The notes under the pieces: generated by a model | The model's database searches: none | What the model was told of the DNA's origin: nothing | The model's input: only the letters and a program-made list of their open reading frames with translations | From: Hyposmocoma kahamanoa | Taxonomy: Eukaryota > Arthropoda > Insecta > Lepidoptera > Cosmopterigidae | Reading direction: 5' to 3' | DNA: 64,000 nucleotides | Assembly (NCBI RefSeq): GCF_003589595.1 | Contig: NW_020653900.1 | Coordinates: forward strand, 6,370,606 to 6,434,605 | Shown: in pieces, positions 34,287 to 45,550 of the stretch | Layout of the letters: every line of letters begins with the position of its first letter | Position numbering within the stretch: position 1 is the first letter of the stretch | Translations under genes and position numbers: made by a program

Positions 34287-35903
34287 GCTACTTTATTTTT
34301 ATTCCTCGTATTAATGTTACGTCTGTCACTTTTCATAATAAAAATAGGGTAGCCTGGTCTAAGATGACGCACCCGATAAGAGTACGCAGTGTACATTGCC
34401 GAGAAGTTATTTACAATACGCAACTAAGTTCAGTGTCATTTTGCTAGGAAGTAGAGATTGTTGTGCGGAAAAATATTCAAAAATTATTGAAAACCAAGAA
34501 ATTACCTAAGTCTGAAAATGTTTAATGCTCAATACTCAATACTCAATATATTTATTGCATTCATATGGTAAACATGTCTTAAATTTAAAATAATGCTACA
34601 CATATGAGCCCTTTATTAGGGATAACAATAACAGCAGAGGTAGGCCGAGGGTTCAATTATTAATTAAAATTGTTATTTATCAAATAATAATATAAAAAAA
34701 ATATGTCATATAATAATAAAGAAATACGTCATATTATGAATAGAATTATGTCACTTGAAAGTTTGAATTTAATTAGATTATAATTATAGATATATAATTA
34801 TATACTATAAACTGTAGTGCTACTACAGTAGCCTAACCCCATAGTATATAATTAACATTTATTTATTATTCAAATTTATTATAATGTTATTATTTTTATT
34901 TGTATTTGTTTATGTGTTTACATAAAAATTTTGGGTATTTTGAAATTGTTACTGACATTTTTTTTAAACTGACTTTGTATCAAATCGCTCAAAAACTCGT
35001 CTACAGATCAAACTGCAAACTAGAAGCAGTTTTATTCTGAAATGGCTGAAGTGGGCAAGAGAACGCAACTCGACGTGTTGCAAAAGTACGCGCGTAGCTG
35101 ATTTTCTAACACTTTTTGTTTGCATGCTATACCGTCTCAAATCTAAGTGCGTCGTCTTAAGCCAGGCTACCCTACTATTCTTCTTAACATAAATTACATT
35201 TTCATAAAAGTACTGCGACGCAATGTTTATCACTTTAAACTTATCTCTCAAAGAATGGCATTCAAATTATAAGTGCTACTACAGTGACAGTGTAATAGAA
35301 CAAAAGAACATAAAGGTATCATTGAAAACAATTGTAATCCGCCACTTTTTCATGACCTTATCAACAATTTTAATTACGTCGATCGAATCTTAGGACATTC
35401 ATGTTTCACTTTCCCAAGAATTTTCTCATCCTCGCCCCACTAAGCCATCGTTTTTTATTACTTATGACGTGGCGGGTGGGTTTGGTATAATTAAATCTAA
35501 AGTTGACCTTGGATTGCACTGCTTGGTTGGTTTATACCAGGATAAAGTTAGTCTTCCGATTGTTAGTTTATTGAGACTGAAAGGTAAGTTGAGGAGAATT
35601 AATCACATCATTAAAATTTATCTTGTTTTAAGTTAATTTAAGCGAACTTAGGCCATCTTGATTTTGTGTTACATTGCTATCATTGACTCATAATAACTGG
35701 AAAAAGAATTTTTAATACAATATGCTGTTCATATATTTTAATTATTTAAAGTCCTGATGATCTTTGTTGAATGAATTGGATTTCACGCGTGGTGAATGTA
35801 AACAAATACGAGATTTTTTATTCGAAAATATTAATTTCATTTTTATTTATTCATTTTAATCGGGCAACATGACTCTTACAATATATACCTTAAGGACTAT
35901 ATG

Positions 35904-36114
35904 ATAATATAATATAATGTAGTATAGTGTAGCGTAGTGTAGTGCAGTGCAGTGCAGTGCAGTGCAGTGCAATACAACACAACACAATACAGTACAATAC
36001 AATACAATACAATATAATATAATATAATATAATATAATATAATATAATATAATATAANNNNNNNNNNATAATATAATATAATATAATATAATATAATATA
36101 ATATAATATAATAT
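35904..36114. repeat. Pentanucleotide array (RYARY unit) around an assembly gap
   Basis: From 35904 the sequence parses in strict 5-base register: ATAAT x3, GTAGT, ATAGT, GTAGC, GTAGT x2, GCAGT x5, GCAAT, ACAAC x2, ACAAT, ACAGT, ACAAT x4, then ATAAT to the gap and beyond it. Every unit fits R-Y-A-R-Y. The true length is unknown because of the gap. Confidence 0.93.
36058..36067. other. Assembly gap of 10 N
   Basis: Lies inside the pentanucleotide array, where assembly through a pure repeat failed. Confidence 0.99.
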
Positions 36115-36130
36115 TAAAACGAAACAACAT

Positions 36131-36541
36131 CTACACGAATTGCCCTTGTCGGCGTCGTGTGGCGCAATTTGGTGTCAGGTAACCGCGGAATCGCCGATAT
36201 ATGACACCCTTCGGCCACAACTCCTTCTTCATGAAGCTCGACAGATGTTCGGTCGGCACTCTCATCACAACCGAATTAAAATTCTCATTGTGGCGGGACT
36301 CTAACCGCTCTACTGTACTAATGCAGTTTGGAATAATGCAGTCACAACAGGTACAGCAGCGTCGTCGATATAGCCGGACGCACCACAAAATTCGCTCTTG
36401 TCGGTCCGGTGCCATAGAGGTTACGGCTGGTGGGCTTCCTCTCCTTCTTCTCCACCTTTGTGAAGGCGTCGTTAGGAAAGGTTTAATATTGGAATTTATG
36501 TTATAGCTTGGGACCAGGTATCTGGTATGGTAATCTGACAC
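36131..36541 (-). pseudogene. Possible retroelement ORF1 remnant
   Basis: A 136-codon minus frame with a Cys-rich patch (RRRCCTCCDC) followed by VVMRVPTEHLSSFMKKELWP and RRFRGYL. This order recalls ORF1 proteins of insect non-LTR elements (a zinc-binding patch, then a 'VP..H...F....WP.GV..R.F' segment). It is an impression from pattern, not a match I can verify. It abuts the pentanucleotide array. Confidence 0.3.
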
Positions 36542-36566
36542 GTTATAAATATATATATTAGTAAAT

Positions 36567-36612
36567 TTTTTATGAGTGTTGGATCTTTGTATTAATAATT
36601 ATAACAAACTAG
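36567..36612. repeat. Family-E fragment
   Basis: 'atgagtgttggatctttgta' and 'ttaataattataacaaa' match the right end of the unit at 36795-36957. Confidence 0.5.
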
Positions 36613-36794
36613 TGGGGTAATTTCACATAAAAATAATTGAATGTCAATTCAGTACAAATTTAAATACAATGAATAGCAACATCTCTGGCCGGGACTGGTA
36701 GCTATAAAAGTATCTAACTGGGTGACGAAATATCTTAGATTTCACATTGATGGCGCTACGGTTAAAAAGTCGTTGAAAAACAAATACAAAGTTA

Positions 36795-36957
36795 CGACGC
36801 AAGCACACAGAAAAATTCCTTAGGTCCGCTGGTTCGTTTCGTGGCTTAGTTGGTATAGCGTCTGGCACGGTATCATAGAAGAGGTCGGTTCGAATCCGGC
36901 CGGATCGAAGGATTTTTTCTGAGTGTTCGATATTTGTATTAATAATTATAACGTTAT
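36795..36957 (+). mobile_element. Family-E SINE with tRNA-like head
   Basis: Contains TGGCTTAGTTGG (36841-36852) and GGTTCGAATCC, close matches to the polymerase III A and B boxes. Potential acceptor-stem halves flank them, but the anticodon arm does not pair, so it is a tRNA-derived element and not a tRNA gene. Ends 'gttcgatatttgtattaata'. Confidence 0.6.
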
Positions 36958-37687
36958 TAGTAATTTATATTTATGTCTTCATAGCTTGCTCGTTGTTTTT
37001 TATTTGTCATTATTGTTTAAAAAAATCTATGGAAATACCATTTCAACGGAACTCTAATATCAAACGGAAAACAAAGCGTCGTAACCCACGATCTGCATTA
37101 GCCTACGGAAAACGCATGAACGCACGCGTCACTGAAGCGTGGCATGCACGCGATGCGACGGAAGCGTACCCAGCTTGTTTATTGACTGCTAATTAGTTTA
37201 ACTTACGTACAGTCGATTATATGTGTTGTTTATTAGTAAATAATTCAGTTTTATTTGCTTAAGTGAGTAAGACACACGGTAGTTATCATCTTTCACAGCT
37301 AAGCAAGTGTCTCTTCCAGTGAATGGGTCTAGGCTACATTCCGCCACGCTGGCTCCTTAGCAGGTTGAGGACTTTACATGTTTCCCAGAGGTTGTAAATG
37401 TTTTCCGATATGCAGGCTCTATTGCGGTGATTTCTTTTACCGTCAGCGAGAAGGATTGCTACGTAACTTATAAATTATAGTCTACTATACTACTATGTTG
37501 ACCTTTCGATTGAGAGTATGTAAAAATATACTGACACTCGCCACGTGTATTAATTTTTCCCAATCCATGGAGTTCTAATTTTTAACGCCGTTAAAACGAC
37601 TTTACAATGCCATCTAAGGGTCGCCTCATTTTGCCGCAGCCAGGTGACGCGATGTTATTCAAGTGATGAAAATCGTTGACCGCATAA

Positions 37688-38550
37688 CTAGTTCTTAATT
37701 TTTGGAAATAAATAAAAGTCACAAGGTGCCAGGTCGGGACTGTACGTGGGATGGCTTATAAGGTCAACGTTGTTCACCTTCAAAAATTCCTTTTTCTGTC
37801 TGGCCGTGAGAGAACTGGCATTATCGTAGTGCAAGATGAGACGGCGTTTACGGTTATTTTCACGGAGTTTGTTAATATCTTCCGGCAAACAAATGGTCGT
37901 GTACCAATCACTATTCACGGTATAACGATTCTCCAAAGCAACAGTACCCATGTGTTCAGTTTCATTAAAAAAAGGAGCAATCATCCGCTTAGAGGCACTT
38001 TGCACGCGCGCCACTTTGGTTGTTTTCGGCTCATCTCGAAAGACCCATACGCTCGATTGCTGCTTTGTTTTGGGATCGTAACTATAAATCCATGTTTCGT
38101 CACCTATTACTATGTTCCACACTATATTTGACGTTCCTTCGTTGAATCTGGTAAGCATTGCACCAAGTGACGCGATCCGTTTTTTGAGCCTCAGTCAAAT
38201 TGTGTGGGATTCACCGAGAGCACAGCTTGTTCACACCCAATTGTTTGTGTAGTATTTGATTTATTTGATTGTATTTGATTCATGCCTATGCCTAAAGATG
38301 CCCGAATCTCATGGTATGTCACATATCTGTATGTTTTGATTATACGACGCACTGCATCGACGTTTTTGTTGTTTTGTTGTGTGACGACCGCGTTTGAACT
38401 CTGCAAACCAGCTATAAATAGTCGTCTGGCATGGTGCTTCATCGCCAAAAGCAGTTTGAAGCCGAGGGAAGCTCCGCTGAGAGCTGTTGAATTACACTTA
38501 AAGTCGTAGAAAGTCATACTACGAAAATTTTCGCGAGTGGATTTATCCAT
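37688..38550 (-). pseudogene. Mariner transposase, frameshifted
   Basis: The start MDKSTRENFRSMTFYDFK at 38550 is followed by a helix-turn-helix part (VTYHEIRASLGIGM). The C-terminal part keeps GDETWIYSYD, LHYDNAS and YSPDLAPCDFYLFP. With 34 residues between the second and third Asp, it fits the mariner D,D34D catalytic triad. The reading frame changes at least twice between 38150 and 38290, and a Trp codon there is replaced by TGA, so no functional protein is made. Terminal sequences near the end read FPKIKN-stop. Confidence 0.85.
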
Positions 38551-38648
38551 GGTGATGTAGAAAAACCAATTTCTAAAATGACACCACAATGTAAAAACAA
38601 GTGACAGTCAGATGAAATAAAGTGTATTCCACAGCAAAAAGTTCCATA

Positions 38649-38701
38649 TTCAAATATTGTAATTACTTTTTAATATTTAAAAAGTAATTACAATATTTGA
38701 A
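38649..38701. repeat. Perfect hairpin, 25-base arms and 3-base loop
   Basis: Arms 38649-38673 and 38677-38701 are exact reverse complements around 'tat'. It lies just outside the mariner transposase 5' end. Confidence 0.92.
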
Positions 38702-38955
38702 AATGTTTATGTAAGTGGCCAGTTCCGGTAACTTATAGAGCGTCCTATGTATGACTGACTGATTCAATAAAATCTAGGCAACTTTTATCTATTAACTAAG
38801 TTAGGCACACGGTAATCATCATCATTCACAGCTCAGAAAGCGTCACTTTCAATGAATGGGTTTACGCCACAATCCGCCACGCTGGCTCCTTTGCACGAGT
38901 ACTAACTACTTATTAATTTGAACTAAAATAACAATGTTTGGCAAAAAGGTAATAC

Positions 38956-39160
38956 AATAATAATAATAATAACGCGCATACACTCATAGCCCTGCACTAG
39001 GGGAATTGTGTATTGCGGATGCCATGGACACACATAGACAACCACGAATTACACCTAAAATGTAAATGTAGGCCATACAAATATTTCTCCTGCAACGGGA
39101 ATCGAACCCGGAACCTCTGCGTGGCAGTTCGACATGTTAACCGTTCGGCAGTTTTAGCAG
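38956..39160 (-). mobile_element. SINE-A copy, minus strand
   Basis: Low end (aat)n, internal deletion before 'gtaaatgtaggccatacaaa', head at 39120-39160. The flanks resemble the empty locus at 41373-41455. Confidence 0.82.
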
Positions 39161-40231
39161 TTAGTTAGCAGGTAGATCTTTCACCAAAAGCAAAAGAAAA
39201 ATCTAAGAATTGAAATTTCTATTTTTATGCGTAATTGAAAATAATATAAAAATGGCAAAAACTAAATACTGGTAAATATTTTTGTTTACGACTGTATTAT
39301 GTAATCACTAGACAATCTTCAACACTCGCACCACGCATGTAGACAATTACCTTTACTTTTCGACATTGTTGCTGTATTAGAACAGTATAAAATATTTAAT
39401 TGTACAGTAAGCAATTTTGTCACAACAATATTTTTTCAAATTGTATTTTATTAGCTTGGGGTGTGTTAGAGACCACGCGATGTCTTTTCAAGAGTGTTAT
39501 GGAAATACAAGAAATAGTACCGCAGAAATCGCATATTTGCGACTACCACATGTATTATCATCATTCATCATCTTGCGCTTAAAAAAAAACTGGTTGTAAC
39601 AGCAATCTCTATTGTAAGGTCAACTTAGGTTTAACTTAGGAATCAATACAAACTCAACTGGCTTTGGTTGATTCCGCATAGCAGTGAAAATATTGAATCA
39701 ATTAATTTGCAAAAATATGTAGTAAAATTGAGGATTAGTATACGGTGCGAAAACATGATTTCTAAAAATTTTCACGATAGAAAGAAAAATACAAAATTAC
39801 CTCCAAATTTTACAAGAAAACTGCTGTATTCCATACGTATTTAACATATACCAATGATTTTTTTTAATATCAACTGAACTATATAGAACACGTTTACATT
39901 ACGACAAACATTTTTCAAATGGCTTTAAATTCGTTTGTAAAAAATAAATTCTGAAATAAAGCCAGTGGCACCTGCCGCTCGACTCGCGCAATAGAATCGA
40001 TTCAGTATGGAAAAAATTTAATTCGAGCTGAGGTAGTATCAACTATTAACTATAGTGTTTTTTAACGCCGTCTGTACTGAACTCCTTATTTTTAGCGAAA
40101 TTGAGTTGTTAACATATCTGGGATCAGCGTAACGAGATCTGCCATTCGCTATAAGCGGTTTTTTATATTTAATTTAGTTTTTTCAGGTACCAAGGACACA
40201 TACATAGATAACTACAAATTACATCTAAGCT

Positions 40232-40400
40232 CTTTTTTATATTACTAAGTGACGGTACGAACAGGCCGCGTGTCTGGTGGTAAGCGACAGGCCTATCCAT
40301 AACACATGCCATTCAGAGCTTACATCGGAAAGATCTTAGGGACACTACCACTATAGCGATTTAAAGCTGTTGTTCGTCCTGTCACGTAGTAACATCAAAA
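40232..40400. mobile_element. Two SINE-B fragments, head to head
   Basis: 'actaagtgacggtacgaaca' (minus orientation, to ~40345) meets 'cgatttaaagctgttgttcg...cacgtagtaacatc' (plus orientation, 40347-40400). Internal rearrangement of a copy. Confidence 0.6.
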
Positions 40401-40476
40401 AAACTGGTCTCTGCATCTTCTGGCTGGCAGCTGGCCGTAACCGTAATCTATTCTAAAATGTAATTCAAATTACGTT

Positions 40477-40722
40477 TTTATGACACCAAGTGACGGGAAG
40501 AAAAAATGCGCCTGGTTGTAAGCACCACGCCTGTCCATAGCAGTTGCAGTATCACTCAGAGCTTTAAATCGCAAAGGTCTGAAGGGCCTGCTACCTCGCT
40601 CGTCACACTGAGACATAAGGTAACAAGTCCCATGTGCCTGTAATTTCATCAATAGCATTCCCCTTTAAAACTGTATCACAGTAATAGTCACATTACTCCT
40701 TCACAAGGAGCTCTACTATTGC
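40477..40722 (-). mobile_element. SINE-B copy, minus strand
   Basis: 'atgacaccaagtgacgggaa' to 'aaggagctctactattgc'. Lacks the 'ctgccgccaagcag' core segment near its 5' end (deleted between 'cattactcct' and 'tcacaagg'). Confidence 0.8.
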
Positions 40723-40804
40723 TTATATAGATTTTAACGGTACGTGAGATCACGAAAAAACCTTATTTTTATACCCAACGTAAAAAAGTGGGAGTTGTAA
40801 GTTT

Positions 40805-40925
40805 GAAGCTTTTTTCCCCAATCCATGGAGTTTTAATTTTTAACGCCATTAAAACCACTTTAAAAAAACAACCTAAGGGTGGCCTCATATTACCGTATTA
40901 AGGCGACGCGATGTTGCGACGCATT
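40805..40925 (-). mobile_element. Mariner-end fragment
   Basis: 'ccatggagttttaatttttaacgcc' and 'taagggtggcctcatattac' match the low end of the mariner at 37553. No transposase follows. Confidence 0.6.
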
Positions 40926-41148
40926 TTAAACGAGCAATGCGACATAGGCTTTATTATCTACAAGATAAGATTAAATTTATTTAAACATAAAGCATGTAGT
41001 GCCAGTCCGTGCAGTTCACTTTGCATATTGCAATGTAATATAGAACTTATATCCCAGGAAAAAAGTAAAGCCGCACCACCATAATACAATAACAAGATTT
41101 CATTTGTCAAAAGTGGCTTATTTTCTCATAGATTAATCAACATCACAT

Positions 41149-41372
41149 CAACTGCCTGCATGGCCGAACGGTTACCATGCCGGACTGCTACGCGGAGGTC
41201 CCAGGTTCGATTCCCGGGCCGGGAGAAATATTTGTATGGCCTACATTTATTTCTCTCGTGAGTTTGGGTGTAATTTGTGATTGTCTATGTGTGTATCCAT
41301 GGCACCCGCGACACAGGGTTTCCCTAGTGCGGGGCTATGTTGAGTGTGTGCGTTATTATTATAAAAAAAAAA
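41149..41372 (+). mobile_element. SINE-A copy, near consensus
   Basis: Full copy: 'actgcctgcatggccgaacg', exact B box, 'gcggggctatgttgagtgtg', then A-rich end. Followed at once by the sequence shared with 38756. Confidence 0.9.
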
Positions 41373-42229
41373 GACTGACTGCTTCAATAAAATCTAGGAT
41401 ATCTAGGATATGGCTTGAATCAGAATATCGATGTTTGCCAAAAAAGTAGATCTTTCATCTCTATCGTATCTGTCTGTGGAATTGAGGCTCCCAAATTGTT
41501 GTTTTTTTGTTGTTATTAATTCACTTCTATGTCACTTATTATAAGACGCTCCTAAGCCAAAAATGTACAGTATAGCGTGCTCTTGACCATACTTTAGCGT
41601 GTGGACCGCAATTATACGCACTGGCGTACTGATGACTGCATAGAATGAAGTAAATTAGTTTCGTGATGTCGTTTCACTTTAGAAGTAGGAAATTAATCGA
41701 ATACCTATTTGCCAATGAAGCAGGATATTAATCATCAGTAATTATGAGGAACTTGGAGCTAATGATTAGAAAAGCTTAGAAATTTAATTTAAGCAACTAC
41801 AGGATTAGTAACTTTATACAAAAGTGAGTATATATCATAGCTGTCCAACGTGTATAGACCTAAGTGGTAGATTACGGCCTACACGCCATAACCCACCACT
41901 TAGCGAGTTGGCGAGAACGCATTTGGATTAATAGTAATACAATACATTAAGAGATGGAAAAACTACTTACGTTGTAAAAAATAAAATTATTGGGTATTGA
42001 ACTGCTTACAACTTAAAATTAAAAGCGTGATTGTGTGTTTGTATTAAGAAGTTAACTTTTTGTAATACTTTTTGTTTAAACGCCCACATCTAAATAGATT
42101 AATCGACTTCTGTCAGTTCTGAAATCATGGTAAACGTCCAAGCTACGATTAGATTCCCGGTAGGATCACTTTAGAAAAATAACTGTTCTACATATGATCC
42201 AATTTTAATATTTTGGAAAATGCTTTTAT

Positions 42230-42514
42230 TTATAATATCCAATGACGGGACGAACAAGTCGTGCGCCTGGTGGTAAGCGCCTGTCCAGTGCAGTGCAACT
42301 CAAAGCTTTAAGAAGAACTGAGGGGCATTGCTACTAATCCAGTCGCCCTGATACGTACTGTTGACAATTCCCATGTGCCTGTACTTTCACTAGCGCCCTT
42401 ACCCTTCCAAACCGAATCGCAGTAACGCTCACATTACTGCTTGATGGCAGAAATAGGTTTGGTGGCAGTACTTCTCTGAACGAACACTTTCACTGGGAGC
42501 TCTACTGCTACTAT
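42230..42514 (-). mobile_element. SINE-B copy, minus strand
   Basis: 'atccaatgacgggacgaaca' to 'gggagctctactgctacta'. A short plus-strand piece of the SINE-B 5' end follows at 42523-42547. Confidence 0.83.
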
Positions 42515-42710
42515 AGAAGTGTTTGTAGCAGTAGACCTCCTTCAGAAATGTTATGTTTGTACGAAACAAGTCAAGTGTAGATCCATAGGGTATTTTTTAA
42601 ATAAGGCCCTATTTTTAAGAAGAAGAATAATACTGCCTAAATCATTATCTTTTTATTCAATGCTCTACATACATATTTATTGAGTTTCTGGGTTTTCGCG
42701 CATGTCACAC

Positions 42711-43106
42711 TTAGGAAATGAAACAATGTTTTCGCATCTAAACGTGTATATTTAATATTTTTTAAAGACTTTGTTTCGTTCCGTCGTCACTCTCTGCTTA
42801 ATCTCTGAAGCGAGCACCAGGAGTGCTTATCTTCACCTCCTAATTTTCATCCGTTTACCAGTTTCCATTTTAAATCAAGTGCCTATTTAATACCACTAAA
42901 ATCTAGTAATACTTGTAAAGTACGGCCCTTTCAGGCCCTTTCTTTTACCTTTATCGTATACAATAAATTTATGTGACCGAATAATCCATTTTATTGCTCC
43001 CTATTGGCGGTTTACAACCTTTTCAACAGGGCCCGAAACGTAAGTTTGTTTGAAAAAACAAATATACGCGCTTAAATCCGAAAAAAATAGTTTCATATTC
43101 CATTCC
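42711..43106. mobile_element. MITE M1 with foreign middle
   Basis: Left arm 'aggaaatgaaacaatgtttt' and right arm 'aaatccgaaaaaaatagttt' belong to M1. About 250 bases of unrelated sequence separate them. Confidence 0.55.
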
Positions 43107-43781
43107 ACATATTTTTTATATAATTTCCATTTTTGTTAAACCTTGTTATACAGCTTAACAAGTGGCTTTTCACTTCTCTGTCGTGTTTGAACCATTAATC
43201 TAATGAAAAAAGTGTAAAAAAAATATTAAAGCTATTAAAAAAGTTTAACAGATAAACTATTTTGAAATAGCGAACGATCAAATCCTGTATTACATTGGTT
43301 GTAGTACTTTCTGTAACTATGACGGTTCTTTACAATACTAGTTCTGTAGTAAGTTCTCTTAGATCTCGGTAGATGGCGCTGTGTTTAAAAGATTCAATTG
43401 TACAAATACAACGTGTACGGAAAAACGTGTTTACACTATATATTTAAGATTAGTTTAATTATACGTATATCTCAGTGGCGAATGATCTTTATGACGCGAT
43501 TGTAATCTCCAACTTAGTAATATTGAACGTAAAATGTCTTGCAGTGTTTGCTGGGTAACCTCAATATCGGTTTCATCAACAAACCGTTATTCGTTACACT
43601 GTTGGACATGGGTCTCCTCTAATGAGAGAGTCCTTAGACGTGCAGGTTCTACCTAGGTGTTAACATTGACCGTTAACAAGAGGTGAACTAACAAACTTTC
43701 ACAAATGTATGTAACTTTGCAATTAAAGCCGCACATACGTGTCAACCAGGGTTGTTGCAGATGCAAGGTTCTACACATTTT

Positions 43782-44062
43782 TTTTATAACATCAAGTGAC
43801 GGGGCGAACTAGTCGTGCGCCTGATGGTAAGCTATACGCCTGTTCATAATAGTTACAGTACCCTTCAGAGCTTTAAATTGCAAAGATCTGAGGGGCATTG
43901 CCACTGCGCCCGTCCCCCTGTGACATAAGTATACAAATTCCAGGTGCCTGTAATTTCACCAGCACCTTAACCATTCAAAACTAGAACACAGTAATGCTGA
44001 CATTACTGCTTGGCGGCAGAAATAGGTAAGGTGGCAGTACTACCCGCGACGTACTGCTACTG
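43782..44062 (-). mobile_element. SINE-B copy, minus strand
   Basis: 'ataacatcaagtgacggggc' to 'gacgtactgctactga'. Keeps 'ttactgcttggcggcagaaa'. Confidence 0.85.
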
Positions 44063-45159
44063 AATACACACATTGATCTTAATATTAGCGAATGCTGTTT
44101 TTATATTTAAAAAAGAAACGCGAAAAATATACATTCTTACTGAATCTATCTACCGAAAAGGCTTCCGATTTTCTTTGGTCAAGACCAATAAGTCATAAAA
44201 TATTATGTCAGTAATTTTAAGACATTTATTAACAAAACAATCAATCTGCATGAAAACAATCAGTCGTGCGTAGCTTAATCGTAGTGGAATTTTGTTGTAT
44301 TTTAAAAACAACAAGCGTGGTTATAATATACTAGATGTACGTCGGCATCCGCATTAGCTCAAATTATTTTTAAACTACTTAGAGGGTCAATCTTTAACCC
44401 TATACTGGAGAGGGTGTCTTTGTACGTGACAAATGATTATCTACGGAGGCGACGAAAACCGCGGTTGTTACCAGTGCCGCGTGGCCGGACTAATCTGAGC
44501 CAGAAGGCCCCGCTCACATAAGCTTTGCAAATCCTAGGTAATGTTGCAGACAGAACGGACCTGTTTTCATGTACTCTGTGTGAATTCACAAGAATAACAC
44601 TATGTGCTATTTGCAATGTACAGGGTCAGATTTAAGACTTAAATCCAACTCTATGCCGCTTACGATAAGAACGGTCCAAAGTACAAAGTATCAAGCTTGG
44701 TGTGCTTTTGACTTTACATATTTTATAATAATTTTATACGAGTAGTTAATTTCTTTTTTAATTATGGATTTAATGTAAGAATCTACATATGAATTTGTAC
44801 ACTATAGCATTGTTTATAACTGTAATGGTAGATGTTAAGTTTTAAATAAATAAACAAAAAATAGCTGAGCTGTTTTTCGGCTTGCATTTTAGGTCATGTT
44901 ACGACTCGAACATCCGCATGGAATAACGCAATTAATTGCAGAGTGTGACCCGGATGCGGATATTTTATTTATGTAGACTATGCGCGGATGTAGATGCTGA
45001 TATTCATAACAATCCTGGTTCGAACCATCAATATTTATTCATTCGAGATATTACTTTTCATTAATTTATTCGTGGAAAACGAAGTTTTAAAAACAACAGC
45101 TTCATAACACTTAAAAGAATAGAAATTAAAACATACATTACGGATTTTCCTCCAATCAT

Positions 45160-45265
45160 CATCATCAATCCATTTATACGTCCCACTGTCGGGCACGGGA
45201 CTCTTCTCAGGCGAGAGAGAGGCCGTAGCCCTTCACGCTGGCCCAATGCGGGTTCACCGAAAAGC
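45160..45265. repeat. Dispersed lepidopteran repeat fragment
   Basis: 'cccactgtcgggcacgggac', 'ggcgagagagaggccgtagc' and 'cgctggcccaatgcgggtt' recur in degraded form at 3420-3545, 37270-37400, 38810-38895 and 59235-59320. Confidence 0.6.
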
Positions 45266-45303
45266 TCTTGGTAAATTTCAAATTAAATTTTGCTCATAAA
45301 TTC

Positions 45304-45550
45304 CGGCTCAATTTACATTGCGGCGGAACAAAACGGAACCGAATTTTTGTGACGATATTATACATTGTATAATGAACTTTATTGTCAATTGCGTAACTTA
45401 CAAACTAGATACGAGCCAAAATCTTCCGCGGAATGTGCGAGGATTGAGAGAATTCTGCAAGATTTTGGCTCGTATCTAATTTGTAATTTCACTATTGACC
45501 ATAAAGTTCATTCTTCAATATTTCGTTCCGCTGCAATATAAATTGAGCCT
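45304..45550. mobile_element. Foldback MITE, family M3
   Basis: The two halves are inverted repeats: 'ggctcaatttacattgcgg' and 'gcaatataaattgagcc' at the ends, 'agatacgagccaaaatcttc' and its inverse near the centre. End fragments occur at 37-90 and 47540-47573. Confidence 0.75.

Larger units (their letters stand above)
29396..35903. other. Intergenic stretch right of gene 3
   Basis: Contains the head-to-head SINE-A pair (30912-31320), retroelement remnants (31450-31985, 33100-33352), a repeat at 33457-33815 and a SINE-B (33991-34286). Near 35540-35590 on the plus strand, 'gactgaaaggtaagttg' is a strong donor-like site downstream of a 'tttatacc' box, which could be a non-coding first exon; I cannot support a gene from it. 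Confidence 0.5.
36116..37552. other. Intergenic stretch with retroelement and family-E pieces
   Basis: Holds the possible ORF1 remnant (36131-36541), two family-E segments and a copy of the 'ccgccacgctggctcctt' repeat at 37270-37400. No cellular gene found. Confidence 0.5.
37553..38745 (-). mobile_element. Mariner-type transposon, decayed
   Basis: Spans the transposase pseudogene and its flanks. The low end, 'ccatggagttctaatttttaacgcc', recurs without a transposase at 40805-40925. The high end holds a perfect 25-base-arm hairpin (38649-38701) and 'gtggccagttccggtaactt', shared with 7450-7527. Exact termini are uncertain. Confidence 0.55.

Noticed and set aside
35904..36114. CRISPR-like or coding repeat
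   Set aside because: The unit is five bases with no spacers, and the open minus frame through it is a by-product of the repeat.
36201..36506. 101-codon plus-strand frame
   Set aside because: Overlaps the minus-strand ORF1-like remnant; low-complexity Leu-rich end and no motif.
37751..38131. 126-codon plus-strand frame
   Set aside because: Antisense of the mariner transposase segment.
41149..41240. tRNA gene
   Set aside because: The A and B boxes belong to SINE-A; no complete cloverleaf is present and the same sequence is dispersed.
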